Part shown: piece after piece, positions 53,453 to 62,509 of the stretch
Numbering within the stretch: position 1 is the first letter of the stretch
Layout: every line of letters begins with the position of its first letter
DNA from: Antonospora locustae
Taxonomy: Eukaryota; Microsporidia
Length of the DNA: 64,000 bases
Direction: 5' to 3'
Assembly (NCBI GenBank): GCA_007674295.1
Contig: CM017449.1
Coordinates: forward strand, 186,001 to 250,000
Notes under the pieces: model-generated
The model's database searches: none
Seen by the model: the letters and a program-made list of their open reading frames with translations, nothing else
What the model was told of the DNA's origin: nothing
Translations under genes and position numbers: made by a program

Positions 53453-55030
53453 ATGAAAGAGAGACTTAAACATCGCGCCGTTCTTGCTCTGATAATATTT
53501 AGCGAGTTCTGCGAGAGGTACACGTTCTATAGCATACGCTCAGTGCTGTTTACCTTCTCACTTGAGTATTACCATCTTACTGTTCTGCAGGCGACACGAG
53601 TAGTGCATTTATTTGTCTCGCTATGCTACCTCTTCTCTGTAGTGGGGGGTGTACTTGCAGATAGTGTTCTTGGAAGATATTGGACGATTATGTACTTTAA
53701 CATGGCATATGCAGCAGGAAATATCTTTCTTTGTCTGAGCAGCACACAGAGAGCCCCAGCTGCGCTGTGCGCAGGGCTTTCTCTCATTTCCATAGGTACA
53801 GGTAGTATCAAACCATGCGTCTCTGCGTTCGGAGGAGAGCAGGTGAGAAGCGTCAGAAAGGTTGGGACGTTTTTCAGCATTTTTTACTTTTTTATAAATA
53901 CGGGCAGTCTTGTAGGCGTACTTGCATCGCCTTTTCTAGCTGCTTGGAACTGTAGAAAGGGAGCTGTGTGTTACATACGTGCATTCCAGGTTTCTACTGT
54001 CATGCACATTATTTCTGCTGTGCTTTTCGCTGCGGGCACTGGCCTATACCACAGAAGCAACCCGGACAGTAGTGTCTTCAAAGCGATGTGTGTTCGTGCG
54101 CGAATTCTTCTGAAAAAGAGATTTAGGTGGCTCTGTCCACGTAAAAACTTTTATATGCGAAAGAAAAATGCACCTCTACGGACACCTGGCGCAAACGCCT
54201 TTGCAAGATGTCTTCAGAGGGAGGATGTCGTTAGATCTTCAGCTGATATAGATGTACAGGGCGAAATTCAGATGACACTATCGATTCTGAGAATATTTGC
54301 GTTCGCACCCTTCTTTTGGATGCTTTTTGACCAGCAGTCTTCCTCATGGGTAGAGCAAGGCATGAGGATGGATCCGCATGCAATGCTTTTTGGAAAGCAG
54401 CTAACAATTCTACCATCTCAGATGCAGGCGATGAACTCCATTGCAGCAATTCTGATGATACCACTTTTTTCGCATGCTCTGTATCCACTTGCCACGAAGG
54501 CTGGCATTGACCTTCATCCCCTGAAAAGAATGAATGTGGGACTTTTGCTAGCACCGCTGAGCTTTCTCGTGTCTGCAGCACTGGAAAGCATTTTGTATTC
54601 AAGTAAGCAAGATATATCCATTCTCTGGCAGACACCACAGTACATCATTATGACCGCAGCGGAGATCTTGGTGAGCATCACTGGCCTTGAGCTTGCATAC
54701 ACACAGTCTCCTGTTGCAACCAGGTCGCTAGTTTTTGCAGCATGGCTTATGTCAAGTACACTGGGAAACATCCTTGTGCTTGTTCTTGGCACAGCCAATC
54801 CTATTCTAGCGCATGTAGGACTTCCGCCACAGCTCGGAAGCCAACTGTTATTCTGCACAACAGGCACGGTTGCTGGGCTTTTCTTTGCTCGCACATCAAA
54901 AGGGTTCGTGTACACAGAGTGGACTAGACTCGACAGCGCCAAAAAATTCGCCCCCAATGACGAAGTTGCCAACAATCAGAAGAATAGCTGCCAGCATATT
55001 CAAGTGCGGCAAGAACAAGATCTGGTTTGA
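53453..55030 (+). CDS. PTR2: Proton-dependent oligopeptide transporter (PTR2/POT family)
   Basis: 525 aa with about 12 membrane segments. The first helix carries FSEFCERYTFYSIRSVL (POT signature FCERFSYYGxRAxL, with the E-x-x-E-R proton site read as EFCER). TM2-3 has VGGVLADSVLGRYWTI and TM4 GTGSIKPCVSAFGGEQV, both standard for this family. TM7 includes FAPFFWMLFDQQSSSWVEQG, and PQYIIMTAAEILVSITGLELAY lies near TM10. POT proteins import di- and tripeptides with protons. In an intracellular parasite such a carrier would take host peptides. Its last 74 bp overlap the start of eL19 in another frame, so its C-terminal residues are constrained by both genes. Confidence 0.9.
   Translation: MKERLKHRAVLALIIFSEFCERYTFYSIRSVLFTFSLEYYHLTVLQATRVVHLFVSLCYLFSVVGGVLADSVLGRYWTIMYFNMAYAAGNIFLCLSSTQRAPAALCAGLSLISIGTGSIKPCVSAFGGEQVRSVRKVGTFFSIFYFFINTGSLVGVLASPFLAAWNCRKGAVCYIRAFQVSTVMHIISAVLFAAGTGLYHRSNPDSSVFKAMCVRARILLKKRFRWLCPRKNFYMRKKNAPLRTPGANAFARCLQREDVVRSSADIDVQGEIQMTLSILRIFAFAPFFWMLFDQQSSSWVEQGMRMDPHAMLFGKQLTILPSQMQAMNSIAAILMIPLFSHALYPLATKAGIDLHPLKRMNVGLLLAPLSFLVSAALESILYSSKQDISILWQTPQYIIMTAAEILVSITGLELAYTQSPVATRSLVFAAWLMSSTLGNILVLVLGTANPILAHVGLPPQLGSQLLFCTTGTVAGLFFARTSKGFVYTEWTRLDSAKKFAPNDEVANNQKNSCQHIQVRQEQDLV
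54941..54955 (+). promoter_or_regulatory. AAAAAATT + CCCCC start-proximal element of eL19, inside PTR2
   Basis: AAAAAATT at 54941-54948 and CCCCC at 54951-54955 lie just before the eL19 ATG at 54957. This is a variant of the ribosomal-protein element seen for eL6, uL23 and eL18, but it lies within the coding sequence of the upstream transporter. Confidence 0.6.
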
Positions 55031-55457
55031 TCCAGGAGAGACACCAAGGCTTGCAAGCTCGTCCACAAGGATGCAGGTAAGGAGGTTGATAAAGGACGGT
55101 GTAATCCTAAGAAAGCCAAACACGGTTCACAGCAGGTGGAGAGCAAACAAGCGTGCAGAGGCACGAAAGAAGGGAAGGCATATGGGAATTGGCAAACGAA
55201 AAGGCACAAAAAATGCACGCATGCCAGAGAAACGCGTGTGGATCAAGAAGATACGCGGCCAGAGAGCGTCTCTTAAGGAGATGAAGAAGAGCGGGCACAT
55301 CACACCAGAAGAGTTCAGACAGTATTACATGCAGGCTAAGGGAAACATGTTCAAAAGTCTGAAGGTGATGGAAGACCACATCGAGAAAAAGCGAGAGGAA
55401 AAGATGCGCATTAAAGATCTTGCTGCTCAGGCAGCAGCTCTGAGAATGAAAAAATAA
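54957..55457 (+). CDS. RPL19: 60S ribosomal protein eL19
   Basis: 166 aa. The ATG at 54957 gives MTKLPTIRRIAASIFKCG then KIWFDPGE, corresponding to the eL19 start (MS-LR-QKRLAASVL-CGK-KVWLDPNE). The conserved core follows: RMQVRRLIKDGVILRKP, HSRWRANKRAEARKKGRHMG and GIGKRKGTKNARMP (compare 'G.GKRKGTANARMP'). A long C-terminal helix ends the protein. eL19 contributes to bridges between subunits. The start lies 74 bp inside PTR2, in another frame. The CCCCC and AT-rich element before it supports this start over the longer non-ATG frame. The stop TAA forms part of AAATAAAC. Confidence 0.95.
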   Translation: MTKLPTIRRIAASIFKCGKNKIWFDPGETPRLASSSTRMQVRRLIKDGVILRKPNTVHSRWRANKRAEARKKGRHMGIGKRKGTKNARMPEKRVWIKKIRGQRASLKEMKKSGHITPEEFRQYYMQAKGNMFKSLKVMEDHIEKKREEKMRIKDLAAQAAALRMKK

Positions 55458-55548
55458 ACAATCTTTGGCACTCACAGTCTTCAAGACATATACTGCAATA
55501 AAAGAGCACTACTGGCCACAAAATTCTTTATTAAATAAACACTATCAA

Positions 55549-57219
55549 TCATTTTGAATCTACTTCAGCAATATTGCACCGGAACAGCGCAGAGCCTGGA
55601 ACAGAATGTTGCGTTAATGCAGGAAACACCCGTCGATACATAGAAAGTACAATCTGCTCTCCGTGCTTGACAGGCCTGTTAAAGTACGCCTTGAACATGC
55701 CGTGCGTCCCTACAGGCTCCTTTATAATGCCCTCGTTGTTTCCTGCAGCCAGAAGGCCATAGTTGAGAAAGCGCACAACATCATCTTTGTTTGCAAACAT
55801 TTTTCGGATAACACACAGCCTTTTATGTATTTTGTAAGGCTCTCCTATCAGTCTCTTCTCCTCAACAAGAGTGCGCACTCCAAACCCAATCAATGACCCA
55901 TGACATATGTAATTATTGCCTGATGTTTCGTGAGGTTTTGCTGTGTCATATATGTTAATGCGACCTGTACAGATTATAAGAGGACCAACAAAAGTCATTA
56001 CACCGGTGCACATAGAACGTCGGACGCTAAAAGCTGCACGCGATCCGTTTTCAGAAAGTAGCGGCACAAAATTGAACACTCGAACACCACTGTCTGCACA
56101 CAAAGACATGTACCTTGTGATTTCCACCTTTGAGCTAAAGTAAACGTTATAAATCGTGCTCTGTGCCTCAATACAAAACATATTTGCAAGAATAATAAAC
56201 TTTGTGCTTTCACAGACTTTAGAATGTGGCTTGAAATGCAGTATTGCTCTTTTTTCCTTAAAGAAGCGCTTGTGCTGTTTCAGGCACTGGCCCTCCATGG
56301 CTCTGTAATTTGTATAGAAAGCGAGGTGTCTGTAGGCAGCAGGCACCTTAGTATCTGCAGCACATACATCTTTCAGAGATTGATATTCTTCATATTCAGA
56401 GTAGTTCTTATTAGAAACATTCATTCTATCACAAGACGCGACCTGTGTACTTACATTTTCGTCTTCATCGCTTTCGTACACAGCAGAACATGCATATGAA
56501 ATATTTTCGTTGGCAATAAAAATATCTGCCGTGTGAGATATGCCGTCCACAGATATTTCAGAGAGCTCAAGATCATGCAGTCCATTGCACACAAAGCTCT
56601 TGCTGATAATCCCGCCACTGAGAAAGGCCTCACACACAAGTCCTCCATCTTCATGAAATGTATATCTCCATGGCATTAAAATAGGACGACAGCGTGCATC
56701 CTGTACCTGCAATTTTGTGAGTGTTTCTTCAAGTGCCTCTCTGTCGATGACTCTAATATCTGCACTGTCCCTGCCCAGCACTTGCCTAGTTTCTCTAAGA
56801 TGATCTCGACTTGCATGGCAAATAACAACACGAGAAGTGTTTACACGCACTGCCTCAAGCTTTTTAACTTCTTCTATGCATCGCTCAGAACAAAGAATTG
56901 TGATGTCGCAGTACCGACTTGCATATGTGGTCTCCTGGTCAGAGAGATCGTCGCCGTCAACTAACAGAATATGCACACCCTTCTTTGTGGAGCGCACTGA
57001 ATATATGTTTCCGGACTTGTAGCATACATGAAAGGCCTTTGAGTTTACTAAGTAGCTAATGCAGTCACCTGCACGTTCACGGGATGTGAGAGGTGCGAAA
57101 AAGACTGACTTGTATGGTCCGTTTTCAAGAGAACACTGTACGTTAATGAAACGCATCCGTCGCATCTTCTCCGCAATCTTCATACGGCTTATGTTCTTTC
57201 TATGAGATTTGCTCGCCAT
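55549..57219 (-). CDS. TSR1: Pre-40S ribosome biogenesis factor Tsr1
   Basis: 556 aa. The N-terminus is basic (ASKSHRKNISRMKIAEKMRR). There is a GTPase-like fold without intact nucleotide-binding motifs, as is normal for Tsr1: no P-loop GxxxxGKS is present, which separates it from Bms1. The C-terminal half has FKPHSKVCESTKFIILANMF and the closing signature NNEGIIKEPVGTHGMFKAYF followed by YRRVFPALT (compare 'G.IKEPLGTHG.mKc.F' and 'YKRVFPKW'). Tsr1 blocks premature subunit joining on 40S precursors. Yeast Tsr1 is 788 aa. CCCC lies at 57226-57229 upstream of the ATG. A spliced or truncated Bms1 is the less likely alternative. Confidence 0.85.
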   Translation of the reverse strand: MASKSHRKNISRMKIAEKMRRMRFINVQCSLENGPYKSVFFAPLTSRERAGDCISYLVNSKAFHVCYKSGNIYSVRSTKKGVHILLVDGDDLSDQETTYASRYCDITILCSERCIEEVKKLEAVRVNTSRVVICHASRDHLRETRQVLGRDSADIRVIDREALEETLTKLQVQDARCRPILMPWRYTFHEDGGLVCEAFLSGGIISKSFVCNGLHDLELSEISVDGISHTADIFIANENISYACSAVYESDEDENVSTQVASCDRMNVSNKNYSEYEEYQSLKDVCAADTKVPAAYRHLAFYTNYRAMEGQCLKQHKRFFKEKRAILHFKPHSKVCESTKFIILANMFCIEAQSTIYNVYFSSKVEITRYMSLCADSGVRVFNFVPLLSENGSRAAFSVRRSMCTGVMTFVGPLIICTGRINIYDTAKPHETSGNNYICHGSLIGFGVRTLVEEKRLIGEPYKIHKRLCVIRKMFANKDDVVRFLNYGLLAAGNNEGIIKEPVGTHGMFKAYFNRPVKHGEQIVLSMYRRVFPALTQHSVPGSALFRCNIAEVDSK

Positions 57220-57332
57220 TTACAAGGGGTTCACCTCTGCAGGAAGATCCATTCGTACAGAAGCACATGCTAGAGCAAAAAGAGCGAATGTCATGTGGGT
57301 AAAATGGTTTGCTTACTGGAAGATATCCGTTT

Positions 57333-57869
57333 TTATTTAAGAAGTCTCTTCTCTCGGTTTTTGCCCTTACTTGTTGTCTTTGGATATGTCCTCGAATGTC
57401 GGTCTCCAGGTGCTCCAAAGTACTTGTATGCTTTACGAGCAGTGAGATCTCCCCTGAAAAGTTCCACGTTTTCTAACCCAGGTGCCACCTCAAACAACTG
57501 ATCAAGGGTGTGTGTGCTGCCTCCAGCCTTCTCGATTTTCTCTTTCGCGCTTTTTGAGAACTGTAGTGCCACGATCTGCATCTTGGGAACTTCAAGGAAG
57601 CAGTTGTCGTCTAAAACTTTTGCAACTACAACGTATACTTTTCCAGGATACTTCTCACTGATATTTGCGAGCTTGGAGACCTTCATCGGTGGCCTATTGT
57701 TACGTGACATCTTAAGTTGTGCCGCTATCTTATGGACGATCTCATTTGCACTGCTCTTTGCTATTCTCTCATAGAGCGCAGCAAGACCTTCAAGATAGAT
57801 ATTTCTGCTTACAAGTTTTTTTCTACCTCTCGACACATATTTTTTGCTGGCAAACGCTGTTGCTACCAT
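57333..57869 (-). CDS. RPL18: 60S ribosomal protein eL18
   Basis: 178 aa. The central part contains MSRNNRPPMKVSKLANI (family 'MSR.NRPP.SLSRL'), KVYVVVAKVLDD and KMQIVALQFSKSAKEKIEKAGG (family 'AL.V..SARARI.KAGG'). The C-terminus has LFRGDLTARKAYKYFGAPG (family 'GP...R.A.KHFGPAP'). eL18 sits near the base of the central protuberance of the 60S subunit. The start is marked by CCC plus an AAAAATTTT element (57875-57887 on the plus strand). Length is near the usual 186 aa. Confidence 0.94.
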   Translation of the reverse strand: MVATAFASKKYVSRGRKKLVSRNIYLEGLAALYERIAKSSANEIVHKIAAQLKMSRNNRPPMKVSKLANISEKYPGKVYVVVAKVLDDNCFLEVPKMQIVALQFSKSAKEKIEKAGGSTHTLDQLFEVAPGLENVELFRGDLTARKAYKYFGAPGDRHSRTYPKTTSKGKNREKRLLK

Positions 57870-57874
57870 TCAAT

Positions 57875-57887
57875 GGGTAAAAATTTT
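57875..57887 (-). promoter_or_regulatory. AAAATTTTT + CCC start-proximal element of eL18
   Basis: On the minus strand, AAAATTTTT (57879-57887) is followed by A and then CCC (57875-57877), five bases before the ATG at 57869. This is the third near-identical copy of the ribosomal-protein element in the window. Confidence 0.7.
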
Positions 57888-57920
57888 ATTCCATAGACCG
57901 ACATGAACAGATGTCGGAAG

Positions 57921-59282
57921 TCAGAGATCGGCAATACACGCTTTCAGACTGTCCATTTCCAGAATGTTCTCATCCTCATATAAAGGGTCAATACTTACTC
58001 CACTTGTCACTGCCGCATATCCAATCAGGCGCCAGCTTCCAGCCACCTTTTTTGATATGGTAATCTTTTCTCCGATATCTGAGCATACAGGTCTTGACAG
58101 ATCAAACTTAACAATGTCATTGTCTATACACAGAAGCGTAGCTGCAATTGAGCTGCTTCCAATGTTTAGTAGAAACGTCTCTCCCAATGCCATTTCAGTA
58201 CTATGCTTTCCAGGTGCACGTTGTCCAGCGACCTCTGGAAAAAGCTCGTACCGCGCATCTATTGATACATATATGCAGGGAAGGAACCCCCTTATTCCCA
58301 TGACCTGACCAACAAGAGCATCTGCTATGCAATATGCAGGATCTATTTCTGTTCCTATTCCAATCAAACCACCGGGATATGCTTCTTTCAGTTCGTTATC
58401 CTCTGTTTTAAGAGATACAATCCTAGACAGATAGGGCATGCATACAAATCTACGCCCCTCTCGCGCGACATGACCGGGCCTCACTTCAATTTCATCTCCG
58501 ATTCGGACTCTGCCGCGTAGTAGACTTCCTCCAATTACGCCACCGCTCAGCATATCTACCTTGTACCCCGGTTTATTCACGTCAAATGACCTGATAATGA
58601 CCATTCTGGGAGGTGCACCTGTGTCCCTAACTGTCTGAGGAATGTAGTTAACAATGAAATCTATAACTGCGTCGACATTTATCTTGTATTGCCCAGACAC
58701 GGGCACGATGGGACTGTTGCATGCCTTCGTTCTCGCCAGAAACTCCTGTACTCTATCGCGCTGATTCAGGCAGCGCTCACGCGATATTAGGTCAATTTTG
58801 TTCTGAACAACGATAATATGTGAGATATCTGTTCTTTCTAGGGCAAAAAGATGTTCCTGTGTCTGCGGCTGCGGACAGGGCTCGTTAGCGGCAACAAGCA
58901 GAATCGCAGAGTCCATTATTGCGGTTCCGTTTATCATTGTAGACATTAGAACGTCGTGTCCTGGGCAGTCTACAAAAGAGACGTGTTTTACTAACCGAAG
59001 GCGACCTGTACACCCATGTCTTGGGCATTTTTTTCCGTCCTTTGCAGAACTTTTGAAGGAACGATAACGTCCCGGTCTTGGGCATTCCTCAGAGTCACAT
59101 GCATATATCTTTGTGTTTGCATATCCAAGCTTTATCGTAATGTTCTTCTCTAGCTCTGACTTGAACCGCACTGTCCTCACACCGCTTATGGCGTTCACAA
59201 GCGTGGATTTACCGTGCGCAACGTGTCCAATTATCCCAATGTTGATTGTAGCCTGCTTCTCCATAACTTTGTTGTAATCCAT
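57921..59282 (-). CDS. GCD11: Translation initiation factor eIF2 gamma subunit
   Basis: 453 aa from the ATG at 59282, which follows GCCCTGC. The upstream frame to 59336 begins at TTG. ATINIGIIGHVAHGKST puts the P-loop GHVAHGKS at 19-26. A zinc-ribbon segment follows (CDSEECP...KCPRHGC), typical of eIF2-gamma and absent from EF-Tu. Then come VDCPGHD (G3) and VVQNKIDLI (G4), VIIRSFDVNKPG, and the domain II-III motifs PGGLIGIGTEIDPAYC and VGQVMGIRG. eIF2-gamma carries Met-tRNAi to the small subunit. Compared with yeast (527 aa) the N-terminal extension is gone. Confidence 0.96.
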   Translation of the reverse strand: MDYNKVMEKQATINIGIIGHVAHGKSTLVNAISGVRTVRFKSELEKNITIKLGYANTKIYACDSEECPRPGRYRSFKSSAKDGKKCPRHGCTGRLRLVKHVSFVDCPGHDVLMSTMINGTAIMDSAILLVAANEPCPQPQTQEHLFALERTDISHIIVVQNKIDLISRERCLNQRDRVQEFLARTKACNSPIVPVSGQYKINVDAVIDFIVNYIPQTVRDTGAPPRMVIIRSFDVNKPGYKVDMLSGGVIGGSLLRGRVRIGDEIEVRPGHVAREGRRFVCMPYLSRIVSLKTEDNELKEAYPGGLIGIGTEIDPAYCIADALVGQVMGIRGFLPCIYVSIDARYELFPEVAGQRAPGKHSTEMALGETFLLNIGSSSIAATLLCIDNDIVKFDLSRPVCSDIGEKITISKKVAGSWRLIGYAAVTSGVSIDPLYEDENILEMDSLKACIADL

Positions 59283-59521
59283 GCAGGGCTTTTTTCTGTA
59301 GCGATGATGGTTCTTGGCTTCTCTACAAGTAGACAATTGACATAGGCAACTTCGTCAGCATTGCATACAAATTGTATTCAAATACAAAAACTAAAACTTT
59401 ATTGAAGAGGATTCTGCTCCTTCACAAGGCTTTCAGGAAACCCTCTGTGTCCTTCGCAGTTCCCACAAAGCCTGGGTCTAATGACAAACACAAAGTTTTA
59501 AGCACTAGAAATTTTGAGAGC

Positions 59522-62506
59522 ATGAGGGGCAGCAACAGGCTGGTCACGTCCAGGTACACTAAGTACAATTTCCTGCCCATAAACATATATCATCAGCTCT
59601 CGAAGACAACAAACATGTTCTTTCTGGTGACACTTGCACTTCTGTGTGTGCCTTCTATATCACCCTTCACGCCGTACACTTACATGATTGCCTTCTTCTG
59701 TGTGCTTGGAGTTTCCATGGCCAAGGACGGGTACGAGGACTACAAGCGCCACATGCACGACGTGGAATTCAATCAGAGACCTGCGTTCCTTGTGAAAATT
59801 CGTAGCGACGCTGAAGAAGTAGAGGTTGAGGAGACATTTATGGAAAATCTGGAGACAGGTAATTTCATTTTAGTTCAAGCAGATGGAGAGGTTCCCGCTG
59901 ACATAGTGTTTCTCAGTAGTAAGGTTCGCGGGGAAGACGGAAAACTTGCATGTGCCCGGCACTGCTATGTGGAGACAAGTAACCTTGATGGTGAGCTCAA
60001 CTACAAGAGGAAAACTGCACATAGGCCATCAGGAATATGTTGCGGCGGAAGTATACAACGGAGCAGTGCTATTATATGCGATTGTGATTTGCAACTTATG
60101 AGAGCTATAGGAGGCTTCACTGTTTTTGATACAGGAGAGGTTCTCTCTGAATTTGAATGCCAGCTCGTTGCAAGTGGAGAAAATATAATGCAATACGAGA
60201 GGAACATCCTTCTGCGTGGAAGTAGACTACGGAATACAGAGCAAATCTTTGGACTTGTAGTTTCTGTTGGAGAAAATACAAAGCTTAGCATGAGCAGCCG
60301 CAGGTCTCGCTCCAAGATGTCTGCATTCGAAAGACGGCTTTTTAGAAAGATATTCTATGTTTTTCTCATATACTTCTTCATTCTTGTTATCTCGTCGCTT
60401 CTTGGCGCACGCTTTCTTGTGAGCAACGACACATCGTACCTCTATATTACACCTTACCCAGCAAAAATTGCGTTACAGCAGACAGGCACCGAATTTATTC
60501 TGTACAACTATCTTGTGCCGATATCTCTCTTCGTGACCTTTGAATTTGTAAGGTTCACACAGGGTCTTTTCATAAACAACGACCAGCAAATGATGGCACA
60601 GGGCATCAGTGCACAATGCCAGAACAGCGGCACCATAGAGGACCTAGGAATCATAGAATGTATTCTTGCAGACAAGACAGGGACACTCACAAAGAACGAA
60701 ATGGTGTTTAGATACGTGCACCTTCTCGGGGAGGTTAGGCTATGCATGCCGCATGTTCTGTGGGAAAGACCCAAAGAGGCATTCTCTAGAAGAACGCTTC
60801 TGGAGGATACGGTGTGCAGAGCTTCCCACGCAATCCCCAGCCGCGGAGACATCGTGCTCTACTTTGTTCTGAGTATTCTGTGCTGTAACAGCGTGGAGCT
60901 CGTTGATGGAAGATACCAGGGCAGCAGCCAGGACGAGATTTGTATGGTGGAGGAGCTTGCAAGGCATGGCCTGCTGCTGAAAAAGCGTACTATGCACTCT
61001 GTTGTTCTTGAGCTGCTGGGAAGCATGCTCGAAATAGAGATTCCGGTTGTTCTGGAATTCACATCTGCAAGACAAAGAATGAGTGTAGTCACAGTAGTTT
61101 TTGGAAGACATCTTCTGTTTACAAAGGGAAGCGACCAGAGGCTTCTACGCACAGATTCAACAAGGCATGTATGTAGTATCATCGATAGAAACTCACAATT
61201 TAGGTCGCTAGCCGTGTGCTACAGGGAGATCAAAGCAGAGGAGTTTGAAGAGGCACTCCACAGCTATAGAAACGCAATAGAGAGTCATGCAATGGACAGA
61301 ATTGACGAGATATTTGAGAAACTTGAGAAAGACATGCTGTATCTAGGCACTACATTCATTGAAGACAGGCTCCAGGATCGAGTGGAAGAGACAGTGCGAT
61401 CGTGTCTTACTGCCGGCATAAAAATTTGGATGGTCACCGGAGATAAGAAGGAGACTGCCGTGAGCTGTGCAATCAACTGCGGTCTTCTAGATCGCGATTT
61501 TGAGAGAAGAGAGTCTGGTGCAGTGATATACGCAGAGGATCTTCTCAACAGCACAGGAAGGTTTAGCGAGCTTATGGCCTACAAGTCGGTGGTGGTCTTC
61601 AGGGCAAGCCCGGACCACAAGGCGCGGATTGCAAAAGGTGTAATGCACACGGGAAAGATGACACTCTCTATAGGAGACGGAAATAACGACGTTATCATGC
61701 TACAGACAACTCACATTGGTGTAGGTATAAGAGGAAAAGAGGGAACTCGTGCATGCCTTGCAGCAGACATATCTGTGCCTGAGTTTCGCTGTCTTGAAAG
61801 ACTTCTTCACGTGCACGGAAGAAACAGCTATGCCAACCTTGCGGCGGTGGGCCTAAACTCGTTCTACAAAAACCTCTTTCTTATTCTTATTCAGTTCTAC
61901 TACGACTTCTTTAATGGATTCAGCGGAAACCCAGTATACAACTATTACTTTCTGAACTACTTCAATGTGTTTTTTACATCGCTTATTCCTCTTTCAATAG
62001 GTGTCTTCAACAGGCAATACCCCGACGAATACCTACTAGAGAATCCAGGAAAGTACAGAGAGACACGATATTGCTTCACAAACAAAATATTTCTTTTGAA
62101 GATCATGTATGCAATATCAAAGGCCTCACTTGTATTCTGGATCACATATGGAATAGTTATCAAGAAGGACATCACCAGCCCGCATGGATACGTAGGTGGC
62201 TACAAAGCACTTAACAATTTTTTTTCTTTCGTGGTGTTTTTCTCAGTTATACTCCGCCAAGTGGGAGACATAACCTTCTACGTAGTTTACTCATACATTG
62301 CAATAGTTGTCAGTGTGCTTGCATATGCATGCACCATTTTTGGCCTCCAGGAAATAGATTACTACCAGAGACAGGCTGTTACAAATTTGTATTCTATGCC
62401 GTTGTTTTACATGGCTGCAATATGCGTAGTGTCTCTCGTCTTTTTCACAGACTGCATATATGAGTCGATTCTTCGGCGATTCATTCAGAGAGGTCTGAAG
62501 GAGTAG
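59522..62506 (+). CDS. DRS2: P4-type phospholipid-transporting ATPase (flippase)
   Basis: 994 aa from the first in-frame ATG at 59522, which has AAATTTT about 14 bp upstream. SRYTKYNFLPINIYHQLSKTTNMFFL matches the start of P4-ATPases. The actuator motif reads SNLDGELNYKRK (P4 consensus DGETNLK). The phosphorylation site is ILADKTGTLTKNEMVF. The nucleotide domain has FTKGSDQRLL (KGAD-like) and the hinge DGNNDVIMLQ (GDGxNDV). The C-terminal membrane block follows, with FYKNLFLILIQFYYDFFNGFSG and a closing loop. The metal-binding residues of P2 pumps are absent, as expected for lipid flippases. It could equally be Neo1 or Dnf-like. An open frame without ATG precedes the start (59333-59521). Confidence 0.9.
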   Translation: MRGSNRLVTSRYTKYNFLPINIYHQLSKTTNMFFLVTLALLCVPSISPFTPYTYMIAFFCVLGVSMAKDGYEDYKRHMHDVEFNQRPAFLVKIRSDAEEVEVEETFMENLETGNFILVQADGEVPADIVFLSSKVRGEDGKLACARHCYVETSNLDGELNYKRKTAHRPSGICCGGSIQRSSAIICDCDLQLMRAIGGFTVFDTGEVLSEFECQLVASGENIMQYERNILLRGSRLRNTEQIFGLVVSVGENTKLSMSSRRSRSKMSAFERRLFRKIFYVFLIYFFILVISSLLGARFLVSNDTSYLYITPYPAKIALQQTGTEFILYNYLVPISLFVTFEFVRFTQGLFINNDQQMMAQGISAQCQNSGTIEDLGIIECILADKTGTLTKNEMVFRYVHLLGEVRLCMPHVLWERPKEAFSRRTLLEDTVCRASHAIPSRGDIVLYFVLSILCCNSVELVDGRYQGSSQDEICMVEELARHGLLLKKRTMHSVVLELLGSMLEIEIPVVLEFTSARQRMSVVTVVFGRHLLFTKGSDQRLLRTDSTRHVCSIIDRNSQFRSLAVCYREIKAEEFEEALHSYRNAIESHAMDRIDEIFEKLEKDMLYLGTTFIEDRLQDRVEETVRSCLTAGIKIWMVTGDKKETAVSCAINCGLLDRDFERRESGAVIYAEDLLNSTGRFSELMAYKSVVVFRASPDHKARIAKGVMHTGKMTLSIGDGNNDVIMLQTTHIGVGIRGKEGTRACLAADISVPEFRCLERLLHVHGRNSYANLAAVGLNSFYKNLFLILIQFYYDFFNGFSGNPVYNYYFLNYFNVFFTSLIPLSIGVFNRQYPDEYLLENPGKYRETRYCFTNKIFLLKIMYAISKASLVFWITYGIVIKKDITSPHGYVGGYKALNNFFSFVVFFSVILRQVGDITFYVVYSYIAIVVSVLAYACTIFGLQEIDYYQRQAVTNLYSMPLFYMAAICVVSLVFFTDCIYESILRRFIQRGLKE

Positions 62507-62509
62507 TTG

